From: Alphaproteobacteria bacterium
GTDB taxonomy: Bacteria > Pseudomonadota > Alphaproteobacteria > Rhizobiales > Rhizobiaceae
Assembly (NCBI GenBank): GCA_016861165.1
Contig: BOKV01000014.1
Coordinates: 40,229 to 104,228, forward strand
Length of the DNA: 64,000 nucleotides
Reading direction: 5' to 3'
Notes under the pieces: model-generated
Told to the model about the DNA's origin: nothing
Databases searched by the model: none
Seen by the model: the letters and a program-made list of their open reading frames with translations, nothing else
Translations under genes and position numbers: made by a program
In this document: positions 8,761 through 16,275 of the stretch, one piece after another
How the letters are laid out: each line of letters opens with the position of its first letter
How positions within the stretch are numbered: the stretch's first letter is position 1

Positions 8761-10038
8761 CTACTTGTAGAGGCGCCGGCGCAGCGCCTTCTTGTCGGCA
8801 AGATAGTTATCGCGAATCTGTTTCACCACATGGTCGCGGTAATTTTCCGGCCAGTTCTCGTAGTCGCGGTAGAAGGCCGGCTTGTTGAAGACGAAACGCG
8901 TCATGTAGTCGAACTGCAGGTAATCGGAGATCAGCCGGTTGACGAGGTAGAAGTCGGCGTGCTCCGGATTGGCCCGCGAGATCAGGAAGCGCCGTTGCGG
9001 GCTGATCTCGCGCATGTCGACATTCGACCAGTTGGCGACCTGGCGGTGGACCCAGTTGATGAGCGGCAGCGAGCCCTCGCGTTCGACGATCCCCGCGTGG
9101 CGCGCCGCCCAGTTGGCGGCCCATTGCGGACCGACCCGCGACAGGTCGACGCGCAGATCGTTGTTGACGGCGAGCCAGGTGACCAGCATCAGCGCCCGCT
9201 CCTGGAGGAGCTGCGAACGCTCGATCCACGAGCCGCGCGGCGGGTCGACGCGGCCCGACTCGGCAAGAAAACGGTAGACGCCGTCGTGGTCGCTGCGATC
9301 GATGTAGGAGACCTGCCACGGCCGCGACTTGCGGAAGCCCTTGGTCGCCGGATCACAGATGACGGTGACCTGGCCGTCGTCGATGAACACGTAGACACCA
9401 CCGAAATGCGACGTCCAGTAGGTCTTCTGGCGGAACACCACTTCCTGCGGCAACAGCGTATTGGTGCGGATGTCGCCGGTGACCCTGGCGTACTCGACCA
9501 TGGTGTTGAGCAGTTCGTTGTCGCGCCAGGCGTCGGGCTGCTTCAGGAGCTTCTCGATCAGCAGCTGCAGTTCGCCCGCCTTGCCGAGCAGGTTCGATGC
9601 CGTCTGCACGCGGAACTCGACCTGCTCGATCGACAGCAGGTCGTCGATGTCGTTGACCTCGAACACGCTGTCCTCGATCTCGCCATAGAGCACGTCCTTG
9701 ATCGTCAGCGCATAGATCGCCTTCGCGTTCTTCTCGAAGAACTGGTAGAGCAGTTCCTCGGTGTTGGAGAAGGCGGTGTTGACGACCGGCAGGCCGATCT
9801 GCTCGGGCGACAGGATGATGAAGCGCCGGTTGACGCCGTTCGGGTCGAGATAGAGCTCGTCGCCGAGCGCGCCGGCCACCTCCGGCGAGAAGCCGGCCAT
9901 GTCGATGCGGAAGCGTTCCAGTTCGACGGGGGCAAGACCGAAGCCGGTGAGCGCCAGATTGTAGCGCTCGACCAGATGCGGCTCGGCCACTTCCATCAGC
10001 TGGCCGTAGATTAGCTTGTTGTCGATCAGGCGCTGCAT
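8761..10038 (-). CDS. DUF6638-like conserved protein
   Basis: This is a soluble protein of about 425 aa with unknown function. No signal peptide or membrane span is seen. Recognisable stretches are LIDNKLIYGQLMEV at the start, LYLDPNGVNRRFIILSPEQ near residue 75, YWTSHFGGVYVFIDDGQVTV near 215, and a C-terminal NYLADKKALRRRLYK. The pattern resembles DUF6638 proteins of Rhodobacterales and Rhizobiales. A GTG at 10059 would add seven residues and overlap the vapC stop. I prefer the ATG at 10038 because homologs begin at the LIDNKL-like segment; neither start has a strong Shine-Dalgarno sequence. The toxin-antitoxin pair separates it from its probable ancestral neighbour, the AAA+ ATPase. Confidence 0.7.
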   Translation of the reverse strand: MQRLIDNKLIYGQLMEVAEPHLVERYNLALTGFGLAPVELERFRIDMAGFSPEVAGALGDELYLDPNGVNRRFIILSPEQIGLPVVNTAFSNTEELLYQFFEKNAKAIYALTIKDVLYGEIEDSVFEVNDIDDLLSIEQVEFRVQTASNLLGKAGELQLLIEKLLKQPDAWRDNELLNTMVEYARVTGDIRTNTLLPQEVVFRQKTYWTSHFGGVYVFIDDGQVTVICDPATKGFRKSRPWQVSYIDRSDHDGVYRFLAESGRVDPPRGSWIERSQLLQERALMLVTWLAVNNDLRVDLSRVGPQWAANWAARHAGIVEREGSLPLINWVHRQVANWSNVDMREISPQRRFLISRANPEHADFYLVNRLISDYLQFDYMTRFVFNKPAFYRDYENWPENYRDHVVKQIRDNYLADKKALRRRLYK

Positions 10039-10055
10039 GGCGTCATGCCGAATGG

Positions 10056-10475
10056 TCACCGGAAGGTTGAAAACGGCTCGACGCCGGCTTGCTCGGCGGC
10101 GCGCCGCAACGCTTTGTCGAGCGTAGCCAGCGGCAGCCGCGAGCGCTGGGCAAGCTCCAGATAAGCCGCGTCAAAGGCGGTAAGGCGGTGTTTGTCGGCG
10201 AGTTCCACACAGGTCGACCATACATTTTCGTGGCCTTCGAGATCATGCACAACCTGCAGATCGTCCAATTCTGCAAACGCCCGCCCCGGAAAGCCGCGTG
10301 GAATCCGTTTTCGCCGCTCGGCCATCAGCAGGCTGTTGGCGAACTCGAGGCGAAAAAGGAAGGGAACCACGCCGCCCCTTTCGATCACATATTCGAGGAC
10401 GCGGCCGGCGGCGACGCTGGTCTCGTCCGGCAAGTACCAGGCGATGGCTACCGAGCAATCGACGACGACACTCAA
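10056..10475 (-). CDS. vapC: VapC-type PIN-domain ribonuclease toxin
   Basis: The 139 aa protein is a PIN-domain RNase, the toxin of a type II toxin-antitoxin pair. The metal-binding acidic residues are visible: Asp in VVVDCSVAIAW at the N-terminus, Glu in FRLEFANSL, Asp in LTAFDAAYLELA and Asp in LATLDKALR. Its start overlaps the antitoxin stop by 4 nt (10472-10475), the usual coupling. It is inserted between two genes of an otherwise continuous operon of conserved genes. VapC enzymes typically cut tRNA or rRNA; the target here is unknown. Confidence 0.9.
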   Translation of the reverse strand: MSVVVDCSVAIAWYLPDETSVAAGRVLEYVIERGGVVPFLFRLEFANSLLMAERRKRIPRGFPGRAFAELDDLQVVHDLEGHENVWSTCVELADKHRLTAFDAAYLELAQRSRLPLATLDKALRRAAEQAGVEPFSTFR

Positions 10476-10723
10476 TAGCGCCGCCCTTCCTCGATCAACT
10501 GCCTGATCGTCAGCCCCTCCAGGGTATCCGAGGGCAGGCTTTCTCGCATCTTGACGATTTCCTCAGCCGCCTTGCGGGCCCGCTCGACATCGCGTCCCTG
10601 GGCGGCTACGAGCCTGGCAACCGGCTTGCCGTTGCGCGTGATGATGATCTCCTCGCCGCGTTCGGCCCGGTCGATAAGGGCGCTGAGCTTGTTCTTCGCC
10701 TCGAAAACGCCGACCGTGGTCAT
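10472..10723 (-). CDS. vapB: Phd/YefM-type antitoxin (VapB role)
   Basis: The 83 aa antitoxin has the Phd/YefM fold at its N-terminus: VGVFEAKNKLSALIDRAERG followed by EEIIITRNGKPVARLV, a DNA-binding dimer module. The C-terminal 40 residues (RESLPSDTLEGLTIRQLIEE) are the flexible part that would mask the PIN active site. The ATG at 10723 lies 12 nt after GGAG. It is expected to repress its own promoter through the palindrome at 10740-10761. Confidence 0.88.
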   Translation of the reverse strand: MTTVGVFEAKNKLSALIDRAERGEEIIITRNGKPVARLVAAQGRDVERARKAAEEIVKMRESLPSDTLEGLTIRQLIEEGRRY

Positions 10724-10739
10724 CTCGACAACTCCATAT

Positions 10740-10788
10740 CTAGCTAGGCTAGCTTAGCTAGTATGAGGCAGATGCTGGTTCCGTGCAA
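10740..10788 (-). promoter_or_regulatory. vapBC promoter with palindromic operator
   Basis: Minus-strand hexamers TTGCAC (10783-10788) and CATACT (10760-10765) are separated by 17 bp. Directly downstream, 10740-10761 is a near-perfect 22-bp palindrome built from CTAGCTA and TAGCTAG arms around GCTAGC. It is much more AT-balanced than the surrounding DNA. The position, over the transcription start, fits autorepression by the antitoxin. Confidence 0.65.
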
Positions 10789-10793
10789 GATCG

Positions 10794-12704
10794 CTACACC
10801 TCCCACTGCCCTTCGGCCCTCAGCGCGCCAATCTTCTTGACCGCCTTCTCGCGCTGGCGTTCGCGCCGGATGATCTCTTCGACGGCGGCGTCATCGGCGC
10901 GGTCGGAATAGCGGAATTCCGAATCGGCGTAGCGGTTGATCTCCTGCATCACCATCTCCATGGTGAACGGCCCGCGCAGTTCCTCGATCATCGCCTTCTT
11001 CTCGTCGTAGGGCTTGCGCATGAAGGTTTCGGGCTTCTCGAACCAGTCGTCCGGCAGGTCGATGTCCATAGCCCGCATCTTGATGGCGTCGGTGATGTTC
11101 TTGATCGCCCGGCCGGTGAACCGTGGCTCGGCCTGCTTGATCATGTGCAGGTAGGTGCCGATGTCGGTCATCGTCTTCAGACCGCCATGGCTCTTCTGGA
11201 AGCGCTCGTAGACGGCGACGAGGCCGTCCTCCTGCGGCCGCGCATACTGCTCATAGGCCTCCGCCACCGCCTCGCGGATCACCTGGGCGGCATAGAGCTT
11301 GTGGTCGCCGAGCGGAATCTTGTGGTTCTTGCCGGCGAGCAGCACGAAGATGTCGATATAGTCGTCGCGGGTCTGCGGTCCGTCGACCAGCCAGCGGGCG
11401 CCGGCGCGCTGGCGCAGCGCGTCGTCGACATTCTCCGGATAGTTGGAGAACATGCCGAACGAGCAATTGCCGCGCACCACCGTGGTGGCGCCGGCGAAGC
11501 TCTCCATCAGCACGGCGGTGACCTCCTGCTGGCCGGCCGAGGCCCGGTCGTCGGAGCGGCGCGCCGCCACTTGGTCGATGTCGTCGATGGTGCCGAAGCC
11601 GATGACCCGCGGATTGATCACGTTGTTGATGAACAGCTTGCAGTTCTGGCCCGACTTGCCCTGGTAGGAGGAAATCTGGTCGACGCCGAAATTCTCGTAG
11701 TGAAACGGGTGGCCGGCGACCTGGCAGTAGCCGTTGAGCAGCCCCGCCGTCATCTGGATCAGCATGGTTTTGCCGGTGCCCGGCGCGCCGTCGCCGATGA
11801 AGGTGAACAGGAAGCCGCCGAGTTCGACGAACGGATTGAGCTGGCGGTCGAAATCGTAGGTAACCAGCATCTTGGCAAGTCGCATCGCCTGGTACTTGGC
11901 GATGTGGTTGCCGACGATCTCATGCGGCTGCTTGAACGTCATCGCCAGCGGCTTCATCCGTGCGCCGGGCGCCACGTCGAAGCCGTTCAGCTCGAAGCCG
12001 TCGGCATCGAGCCGCAGATGGGTCTCCTCGAAGGGCCCGAGACCGGCGAAACGCGCCTTGCGCGCCAGCAGATCGTCGATCGCCGCCTCGGCCGCGGCGC
12101 GCACCCGCTGGCCCATGACGACGTCGTCGGGCACGCCGGCGACGGCCGCGTCCAGCGCGGCGACCAGGCCCTTCAGCGCATCCTGCGGCGTGGCGAAATT
12201 GAACGACGGCGCCGCCACGTCGCTGGTCGCCTCGCCGCTCGCCTCGACCAGCTGCTTGATGTAGGCGGCCGCCGTGAACGCGCCGACATAGGCGCTAGCC
12301 TCCATCAGCATGCGGTAGCGGTCGGCTTCCTCGCCCTCGAGCACGGCCGTGGCGTTGCGCGAATGCAGCGAATCAAGTCCTGTCTGACGGGCGAACAGGT
12401 CGCCCACCGCCAGCGCCACGGCCAGCGCCCGGCGCGTCTTGAACAGCACGTTGTGCTGGGCCGGCGACAGCATGGTGTCGGCGGGCGTGATCGCCGCCAG
12501 CGTCTTGGCGAACTCGACCTCGCGCGACGACCTGAGCCCCGATGTCGAGATCGTCGATACGAAGCGACGCCGGGTGCCGGCGATCTCGGTCTGGCTGTCG
12601 CGGGGGGCGGCCTCGAGCACCACCGTTCGGGTGACCAGGCTGTGGGCGGTGGCCAGGTGCTTGGCGATGTCCTCCTCGCGCAGCGTGGTGAGCCCGATGT
12701 CCAT
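10794..12704 (-). CDS. AAA+ family ATPase, uncharacterised
   Basis: The 636 aa soluble protein has a non-conserved helical N-terminal half (1-295) and an AAA+ module. Walker A is GDGAPGTGKTML (304-315), Walker B is VIGFGTIDDID (about 367-377), and a sensor-1 Asn lies in FGMFSNYPENVDD (about 421). An arginine-rich RQRAGARW segment follows. The C-terminal ~200 residues are charged. The ATG at 12704 sits 2 nt after the stop of the upstream gene with AAGGGGGT just before it, so the pair is co-translated. Its neighbours are a coiled-coil protein and a membrane-anchored DUF2333 protein, which suggests ATP-driven remodelling of an envelope-linked assembly (inference). The substrate is unknown. Confidence 0.8.
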   Translation of the reverse strand: MDIGLTTLREEDIAKHLATAHSLVTRTVVLEAAPRDSQTEIAGTRRRFVSTISTSGLRSSREVEFAKTLAAITPADTMLSPAQHNVLFKTRRALAVALAVGDLFARQTGLDSLHSRNATAVLEGEEADRYRMLMEASAYVGAFTAAAYIKQLVEASGEATSDVAAPSFNFATPQDALKGLVAALDAAVAGVPDDVVMGQRVRAAAEAAIDDLLARKARFAGLGPFEETHLRLDADGFELNGFDVAPGARMKPLAMTFKQPHEIVGNHIAKYQAMRLAKMLVTYDFDRQLNPFVELGGFLFTFIGDGAPGTGKTMLIQMTAGLLNGYCQVAGHPFHYENFGVDQISSYQGKSGQNCKLFINNVINPRVIGFGTIDDIDQVAARRSDDRASAGQQEVTAVLMESFAGATTVVRGNCSFGMFSNYPENVDDALRQRAGARWLVDGPQTRDDYIDIFVLLAGKNHKIPLGDHKLYAAQVIREAVAEAYEQYARPQEDGLVAVYERFQKSHGGLKTMTDIGTYLHMIKQAEPRFTGRAIKNITDAIKMRAMDIDLPDDWFEKPETFMRKPYDEKKAMIEELRGPFTMEMVMQEINRYADSEFRYSDRADDAAVEEIIRRERQREKAVKKIGALRAEGQWEV

Positions 12705-12706
12705 GG

Positions 12707-13852
12707 CTAAACCCCCTTGAGCACCTGGTTGCCGGCGATGATGTGGGTCTGGTAGCCGGCGAAGGTCTTGTCGGCCTCGCCGGCCGCATAGATCGCCTGA
12801 TAGGCCTCGTGCGGCACCAGCGCGTGGCGCTGGAAGGCGCTGACCCCCTGTTGCGCGCATTCGAGATCGTCGGTGTTGATGTGGAACTCGTCGCGCGCCG
12901 GCTGACCACCCCACAGGCCCCATTTGCCCGGCCGCTCGTTGACCGAAAAGATCTCCTGCAACGTCCAGGTCAGCAGCCACCGGTTCTCCGGCCGGTGCAC
13001 TTTCTGCAGGATCTTGTCGACGGTCACGCCGTGGACGGTCACGTCGGCGTGGTAGAAGGGGCCGAGGATGAAGCGGCGCAGCTGCTTGGGGTGCAGGTTG
13101 TCGAAATCCTTGTCGAGATTGGTGGCGACGGTGGACAGCGTCAGGCTGTAGGCGGAGTTCTTGGCGCAGAAATCGTCGAACTTGTGCGCCAGCGACGGAT
13201 TGAGCAGACCGTCGACGGGCAGCGGTATCTCGACCTGGCGGTTGAGCTTGCCATCGTCGGCGACGAGCATTTCGACAAGGTCGCGCGAGGAGTCCTCCAG
13301 CGAGGCGATGTAGACCATCGGCAGATTGGCCGTGCCGTCGTAATAGCCCCAGTGGACGATGTAGTAGGGGCGCCGTGTTTTCGGGTTGACCGACACACGG
13401 ATGGTCCGCGGCAGGCAGAGCGGCGCGAAATGGGCGCCCTGCTGTACCGATTCCAGATAGCAGCGCTCGGCCATCGTCGCCTGCAATGCCGCCGGGAAAG
13501 CCCGCTTGGCCAGGATGAAGTCGACCATTTCCCGGCGGATGGTGTCGCCGTCCGCCATTGCGGCGAGGCGCCTGCCCGCTTCGCGCCGGTCGTTCTCCAG
13601 TTCAAGCACGTTCTGGTAGGCCGGAAAGCCGCTCTCGGCCTGCGAGATGCGGAAGCTCGTGGCGAAGGCGATGCGGTTCTGCCAGCTCTCGAAGGAGCCA
13701 CGCAGCCGCGCCAGGTACTCCTCGACCACGGCGCCGATCAGGTCGTGGTGGTAGAGCGGGCTGTTCTCCTCGCGCAGGAACAGTTCCAGCCCGTCGAGCG
13801 CACGGTTGATCGCGGCGAAATAGCGCCCGACGGGGGAAGCCTCGGTGTTCAT
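12707..13852 (-). CDS. Conserved protein of unknown function, partner of AAA+ ATPase
   Basis: A soluble protein of about 381 aa that I cannot assign to a named family. Features are a helical N-terminus (ALDGLELFLREENSPLYHHD), a middle region with VSVNPKTRRPYYIVHWGYYD, then FDDFCAKNSAYSLTLSTVAT and a Trp-rich NRWLLTWTLQEIFSVNERPG segment near the C-terminus. The ATG at 13852 is used; a GTG at 13873, 3 nt after the preceding stop, would add seven residues. Neither has a clear Shine-Dalgarno, so translation is probably coupled. It lies between the coiled-coil and ATPase genes with almost no spacing, which implies one functional unit. Confidence 0.65.
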   Translation of the reverse strand: MNTEASPVGRYFAAINRALDGLELFLREENSPLYHHDLIGAVVEEYLARLRGSFESWQNRIAFATSFRISQAESGFPAYQNVLELENDRREAGRRLAAMADGDTIRREMVDFILAKRAFPAALQATMAERCYLESVQQGAHFAPLCLPRTIRVSVNPKTRRPYYIVHWGYYDGTANLPMVYIASLEDSSRDLVEMLVADDGKLNRQVEIPLPVDGLLNPSLAHKFDDFCAKNSAYSLTLSTVATNLDKDFDNLHPKQLRRFILGPFYHADVTVHGVTVDKILQKVHRPENRWLLTWTLQEIFSVNERPGKWGLWGGQPARDEFHINTDDLECAQQGVSAFQRHALVPHEAYQAIYAAGEADKTFAGYQTHIIAGNQVLKGV

Positions 13853-13876
13853 GCGGGGCGGCGCTGCGCTCACGCG

Positions 13877-14962
13877 TCAGGACGTGACGTAGCTGGCGGC
13901 GTTGTGCTTCCTCATCACCTCCTCGAAGCGCCGCGCGAACGCTTCGTCGGCCAGCTTCTTGCGCCGCTGGATGTCCTTGGTCGACAGCATGTTCTTCTCG
14001 TGCATCTCGAGCAGATCGCCAATATGCGATTGGGCGGCGGCGCCGATACCGGCCATGGTTTCCTCGGCGGCCACGTCGACCTGATTGCCGAGCGTGTTGA
14101 TCTTGTGGGCGACGTCCTGCTGGGCCGCGGTCTTCAGCGAATCCTCCAGTGCCTTGTAGAGCACCACCCGCTGCTCGGTGTCGATGGTCAGCTTGTTGAT
14201 CAGCGTCTGCTGGGCGGCGAGTTGGTTGTTGAGCGAATCGACGAAGGTCTGGAACATCGACGTGTAGCGTTCGAGCGTCTGGCTCTCGGCCAGCAGCTCC
14301 TGCTCCTTGGCCTGGGCCTGGTTGTATTCTGTGGCCAGTTCCGAACGCCTGGCTTCCAGGTCGGTGCGCTGCTTGCTGTCCGTGGCGGCCGCGATCTGGT
14401 TCTCGACGTCGAGCAGCATCGGGTTCAGTTCATCGATGCGCTTGCGGGTCGCCTCCAGTGTCTCCATGGTCTTCTGGCGGCGGGCGATGACCGTGCGCAG
14501 GCTAGTCTCGGAAGCCGCGTAGCGCGCGTCGAGGGCCGCCTTCTGGCCCTTCAGTATGCCGACGATCGAATCAGACTTGGCGAGCAGTTCCTGCAGGTTG
14601 GAGGCCAGCGACATGTTGCGGACGCGGTCGGAGCGCATGCGCTGCATGTTCTGCTTGGAGAAGATGCCGACAAGCTTTTCCCAGGTGGTATAGCTCTTCA
14701 TGCTTTCGAACTCGGCGCCGAACACATTGGTGGCGTCCTCGAGCCCGATGATCAGGTCGGCAATGTTGCCTTCCATGATCTTCTGCTGTCGAACGACGTC
14801 CTCGATACGGGCGTTCTCGATATCGAAATCGATCTGGCCGATCGTTTCCGCCTTGGCCAGCTTTTCGAGCACCACGCCGCTCTGCTCCAGCTTGGCGCGC
14901 ATCTCCTCCACGGTCTGCCGGGTCTTCTCGATCTCCGCGTCGAACTGTTTCATCGTGGCCAT
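13877..14962 (-). CDS. Coiled-coil protein, first gene of AAA+/DUF2333 cluster
   Basis: The 361 aa protein is predicted to be almost entirely alpha-helical coiled coil, rich in K, E, Q and R with few aromatics. Examples are IEKTRQTVEEMRAKLEQSG near residue 10, RRQKTMETLEATRKRIDELN near 170, and DLEARRSELATEYNQAQAKE near 210. A short region at about 95-130 (YTTWEKLVGIFSKQNMQRMR) is the only non-repetitive part. There is no signal peptide or membrane span. The start has GGGAGAG 5 nt upstream. The overall look resembles PspA/TelA-like scaffold proteins, but I see no definite family motif. It begins a minus-strand operon of at least five genes. Confidence 0.7.
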   Translation of the reverse strand: MATMKQFDAEIEKTRQTVEEMRAKLEQSGVVLEKLAKAETIGQIDFDIENARIEDVVRQQKIMEGNIADLIIGLEDATNVFGAEFESMKSYTTWEKLVGIFSKQNMQRMRSDRVRNMSLASNLQELLAKSDSIVGILKGQKAALDARYAASETSLRTVIARRQKTMETLEATRKRIDELNPMLLDVENQIAAATDSKQRTDLEARRSELATEYNQAQAKEQELLAESQTLERYTSMFQTFVDSLNNQLAAQQTLINKLTIDTEQRVVLYKALEDSLKTAAQQDVAHKINTLGNQVDVAAEETMAGIGAAAQSHIGDLLEMHEKNMLSTKDIQRRKKLADEAFARRFEEVMRKHNAASYVTS

Positions 14963-15169
14963 TGCGCTCTCCCGCTGTGGATGGACCCGTTACCCCTGTC
15001 GGCGGCGAATATAGGCGCTCGGTCCGGTCTTTTGAAGCACACGCAATATTGTTGAAATCGCATGCGCGCGCCCCACATTTTTTTGAGGCGCTGGGGGCTG
15101 GCGCGGGTGGGCCTGTTCGGCTCGCGCCCCCGCCGGTGCGGCCCCGTCAGGCGCCTGATGGAGGTCTGC

Positions 15170-15538
15170 ATGGCAACGACACACCCTCATGCATGGTATG
15201 ATTTGACCCGCCACCGCCGTTGGGAGGACATCACTTCCCTGGCGATCGGCGTTTTGGTCATCATTTCTCCGCTGTTCATCGGCGAGGCCCACGAGGCCGC
15301 CGTCTACGTCTCGGCGGGGCTCGCCGGCTGCATGATCGCCGCCCTGGCCCTGCTCGAAATGGTCAGCCTGCGGCGCTGGGAGGAGGTGCTGGAGATCGGC
15401 TTCGGCGCCTGGCTGGTCATCGCCCCCTTTACCCTGGGCTATGGCGGCATGACTGCCGCCTTCCACATGGTCGCGGGCGTGCTGGTCATCGTCCTGGCGC
15501 TGCTCGAACTGTGGCAGGACCGCAGGCTTGAAGACTGA
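15170..15538 (+). CDS. SPW-repeat integral membrane protein
   Basis: A 122 aa inner-membrane protein with four hydrophobic helices arranged as two repeats. Each repeat starts with an amphipathic W-containing segment followed by a membrane span ending near S/A-P: RRWEDITSLAIGVLVIISPL and RRWEEVLEIGFGAWLVIAPF. This is the SPW repeat family, function unknown. The ATG at 15170 has GGAGG 6 nt upstream; the longer frame from 15062 is a low-complexity extension without support. It is divergent from the coiled-coil gene (about 200 bp between) and convergent with the DUF992 gene across a hairpin. Confidence 0.83.
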   Translation: MATTHPHAWYDLTRHRRWEDITSLAIGVLVIISPLFIGEAHEAAVYVSAGLAGCMIAALALLEMVSLRRWEEVLEIGFGAWLVIAPFTLGYGGMTAAFHMVAGVLVIVLALLELWQDRRLED

Positions 15539-15544
15539 ACGTGA

Positions 15545-15574
15545 CCGGCCGCCGGCTGCATCGTCGGCGGCCGG
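15545..15574. terminator. Hairpin between convergent genes
   Basis: Perfect 10-bp arms CCGGCCGCCG and CGGCGGCCGG flank a 10-nt loop, starting 6 nt after the SPW stop and ending 18 nt before the DUF992 stop. There is no strong T-tract on either side, so it may act as a bidirectional transcription block or RNA-end stabiliser. Confidence 0.55.
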
Positions 15575-15592
15575 CCAGTGATCGCTTCAGGT

Positions 15593-16084
15593 CTAGCGGA
15601 AGGCGCCGGTGCTGATCAGGTTGAGTTGGGCGACGCCGAGCGCGAGGTTGAAGCCGGACGTGGCCTCCAGGCTGATCGGCTGCAGCGCGAAGGACTGTTC
15701 CAGCCCGCCGATCAGCACGTTGGCGCCGAGCCCGACGCCCACCGCAAGTCCGCCCGAAAGGCCGGCATAGGTGCCCTGCAGCGCGCCCGGCGCATAAGGG
15801 CGGGCGAGCGAGAAGACGCCCCAGGCGATATCGGAATAGCGGGTCGAACCGATGTCGACGCCGATCCGCCTGATCTCGCCGGCATAGTGCTCGACCGGGC
15901 CGCCGGCGACGCTTTCGAAAATGCAGCTCAGTTCGCGCCTGGAACCGAGGATGTGGCCCTGCGAGCCGTCGACCTGGCAGGTCAGCAGGCCGACGCGCAC
16001 CGGCTTGCTCGACTGCGCGTCGGCCGGGCCGCCGCCTGCGATGGCCGCGATGAAGACGAGGGCGGCGATTATCCTTGTGCTCAT
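15593..16084 (-). CDS. DUF992 domain periplasmic protein
   Basis: A 163 aa exported protein with a signal peptide ending near residue 23 (AALVFIAAIAGGGPADA). The mature part has the features of DUF992: VRVGLLTCQVDGSQGHILGS near the start, a second Cys in ELSCIFES, ARPYAPGALQGTYAGLSG, and the C-terminal SLEATSGFNLALGVAQL. Such small periplasmic proteins are common in Rhizobiales and have no assigned function. It is divergent from the 736 aa orphan gene, with 191 bp between. Confidence 0.82.
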   Translation of the reverse strand: MSTRIIAALVFIAAIAGGGPADAQSSKPVRVGLLTCQVDGSQGHILGSRRELSCIFESVAGGPVEHYAGEIRRIGVDIGSTRYSDIAWGVFSLARPYAPGALQGTYAGLSGGLAVGVGLGANVLIGGLEQSFALQPISLEATSGFNLALGVAQLNLISTGAFR

Positions 16085-16275
16085 TGGGAAGCTCCGTTGT
16101 GATTCCCTGTCCGGTTAGCCGACAATTCTGGCCACAAGAAGGGGCAACTGACCATCATTGACCATCATTGGCCGGCTTGAACTACCTCGCCGCAACCGTC
16201 GCGCACGCGCTTGCGGGTTTCAAGTTTGGCCCCGATGCGGCACTATAGTGTTGAGGCTCCTGGGAGTAACCGGTC

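Noticed and set aside
16151..16170. Two tandem copies of ACCATCATTG upstream of the 736 aa gene
   Set aside because: Two copies of a 10-mer could be an operator, but there is no dyad, no nearby regulator and no promoter fit, so I did not list it as a feature.
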